Positions 63,001 to 64,000 of a stretch of DNA of 64,000 bases are shown here, one piece after another. The notes beneath the pieces are model-generated. The model was not told where the DNA came from. It saw only the letters and a list, made by a program, of their open reading frames with translations, and did not search any database. Positions within the stretch are counted from its first letter, which is position 1. Every line of letters starts with the position of its first letter. The DNA is from Plasmodium vivax (lineage: Eukaryota; Apicomplexa; Aconoidasida; Haemosporida; Plasmodiidae). The translations under genes and the position numbers were made by a program. The stretch spans positions 1,364,001 to 1,428,000 of the forward strand of contig NC_009918.1 in assembly GCF_000002415.2 (NCBI RefSeq), in the 5' to 3' direction.

Positions 63001-64000
63001 TCTGTTTTTTCGCCAACACAGTGTTTTCTCGCTCCTCCCTGTCGCGAAGCTCCGCCCAGGCGAAGTTGAAAGGTGGTCCGCATCATCCCCCCGGAGAGTC
63101 TCCCGCAGTGTGATGCTTTACACAGGAGCTCCTTACCAATCACGATTTGGCTTTACTTTTATCCTTTTCGTTTTACGTTTTCTTCGATAATTTCCCCCCC
63201 TTCAATGGGGTGCATGCCTCCTACTGTGCAATTGTGCGTGCTGTGCCCCATATGTCGGCTCGCTTCCCTAACAGCCGTGATAACCCCCCCACGGCGCACC
63301 CGTTTAGGATCGTTATGGAAAGAAAACCGTAGCACGCTTGGCTGCCTAACGCAGTAATGAGTTGCCGCATGTGGAGCTTAACCGCAGGGATATTTTTACA
63401 CCCAGTGCGGATATTACTTCCCTTTCTTCGTTTGCACACCGGATGGGATATGCTCCCCCGCACGGTCATTTAAAAAATGTATATATATTTTTTTTTTCAT
63501 TTTTTGGGGGGAACTTTCCCTCGTTGCTTATTTTAAAGTGGTGCCCCAATTGATGGTTTTGCCGAGGTATTTCTCTACCCACATGGGGTGTATTTGGAGG
63601 GGTATTGTCCCGTCCAGGTGGCATACCAACACACACATAAGCAGCTTTGAATGAGCACCCGTCGATTTTTACATTGCGGAGAAGAGGCATAACCATTCTT
63701 ATGTGGCTGCTCATGGTGCGCCATTCCGATTAGCAGCTTACCCCAACACACACACACACACGAGTGAACCTCCAAATGGGTGCACAATGGGGGGTCACTC
63801 TGCACAACGGGGCGTAAAAAAAGCGTAGCTGCGAAACTGCATTAGACGTGGGTTTTCATATGAAACAATGCCTTTTATAATATGGGTGTTCATTTTTAAT
63901 AATGTAAAAACACATATTCTGTTGATAATTATGAAAAGGGGGGAGAGAGTGATATAGTAAGAGGGTTAGAGGGGAGAGGCGTGGATACAGATAAGTATAC
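60032..64000. promoter_or_regulatory. Gene-free right end of window
   Basis: 4 kb upstream of the Asn/Tyr-rich gene, to the window edge. The start of it must hold that gene's promoter and long A/T-tracted leader (poly-T at 60031-60060). I find no exon with good coding character on either strand. Poly(A) or poly(T) runs are at 60357-60380, 60788-60801, 60839-60853, 61799-61810, 62274-62285 and 62329-62347. An AAAAATGGCAAAAAA-type purine reiteration lies at 62695-62775, and a TATGTATG tract at 61360-61390. A gene whose first exon lies beyond 64000 cannot be excluded. Confidence 0.45.
62690..62778. repeat. A-rich imperfect repeat (GACAAAAAAATGGCAAAAAA type)
   Basis: About five imperfect copies of an 18-20 bp unit combining ATGGCAAAAA and ATGACAAAAA, in noncoding DNA. 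Confidence 0.75.

Overview
The window looks like nuclear DNA of a malaria parasite of the Plasmodium vivax / knowlesi / cynomolgi group. The base composition is mixed rather than extremely AT-rich. Intergenic regions are packed with poly(dA) and poly(dT) runs and short tandem repeats. Introns are short with GT..AG ends. Several proteins are 1,000-2,000 residues long and mostly low-complexity. The order SPT - DIM1 - HIT zinc finger - SEY1 - metacaspase - glutamate dehydrogenase fits, from memory, a block of P. falciparum chromosome 14. I could not check this or fix the species.

Layout, left to right: a large repeat-rich protein of unknown function cut by the left edge (+, ends 6056); NADP-type glutamate dehydrogenase (-, 7428-8840); a 15-exon gene (+, 11422-15521) that I rebuilt by splice sites and that has the layout of the SYCP2 / Red1 chromosome-axis family; a two-exon NAPE-PLD-like metallo-beta-lactamase-fold protein that has lost its metal ligands (-, 15661-17022); a metacaspase-3-like protein without the usual His/Cys dyad (+, 19241-24994); the ER-shaping GTPase SEY1 (+, 27257-29926); a four-exon small membrane protein (-, 30882-31999); a two-exon HIT zinc-finger protein, probably a SWR1-complex subunit (+, 33763-34585); DIM1-like rRNA dimethyltransferase (-, 35093-36346); serine palmitoyltransferase (+, 41947-43662); a serine/basic-rich protein with C-terminal membrane segments (+, 45714-49031); a three-exon polytopic membrane protein with a GT-C-like stretch (+, 50298-53955); and an Asn/Tyr/Gly-rich repeat protein (-, 55244-60031). 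The last 4 kb shows no gene.

The genes are mostly arranged in alternating convergent and divergent pairs with long divergent intergenic regions, as is usual for Plasmodium. They do not form one pathway. Serine palmitoyltransferase and SEY1 both concern the ER. DIM1 serves ribosome assembly. The HIT protein and the SYCP2-like protein point to chromatin and chromosome biology. The most interesting item is the SYCP2-like gene. It is fragmented into exons too short to show as one open frame, yet splices into a 683-codon frame with an N-terminal helical region, a beta-rich middle domain and a C-terminal coiled coil.
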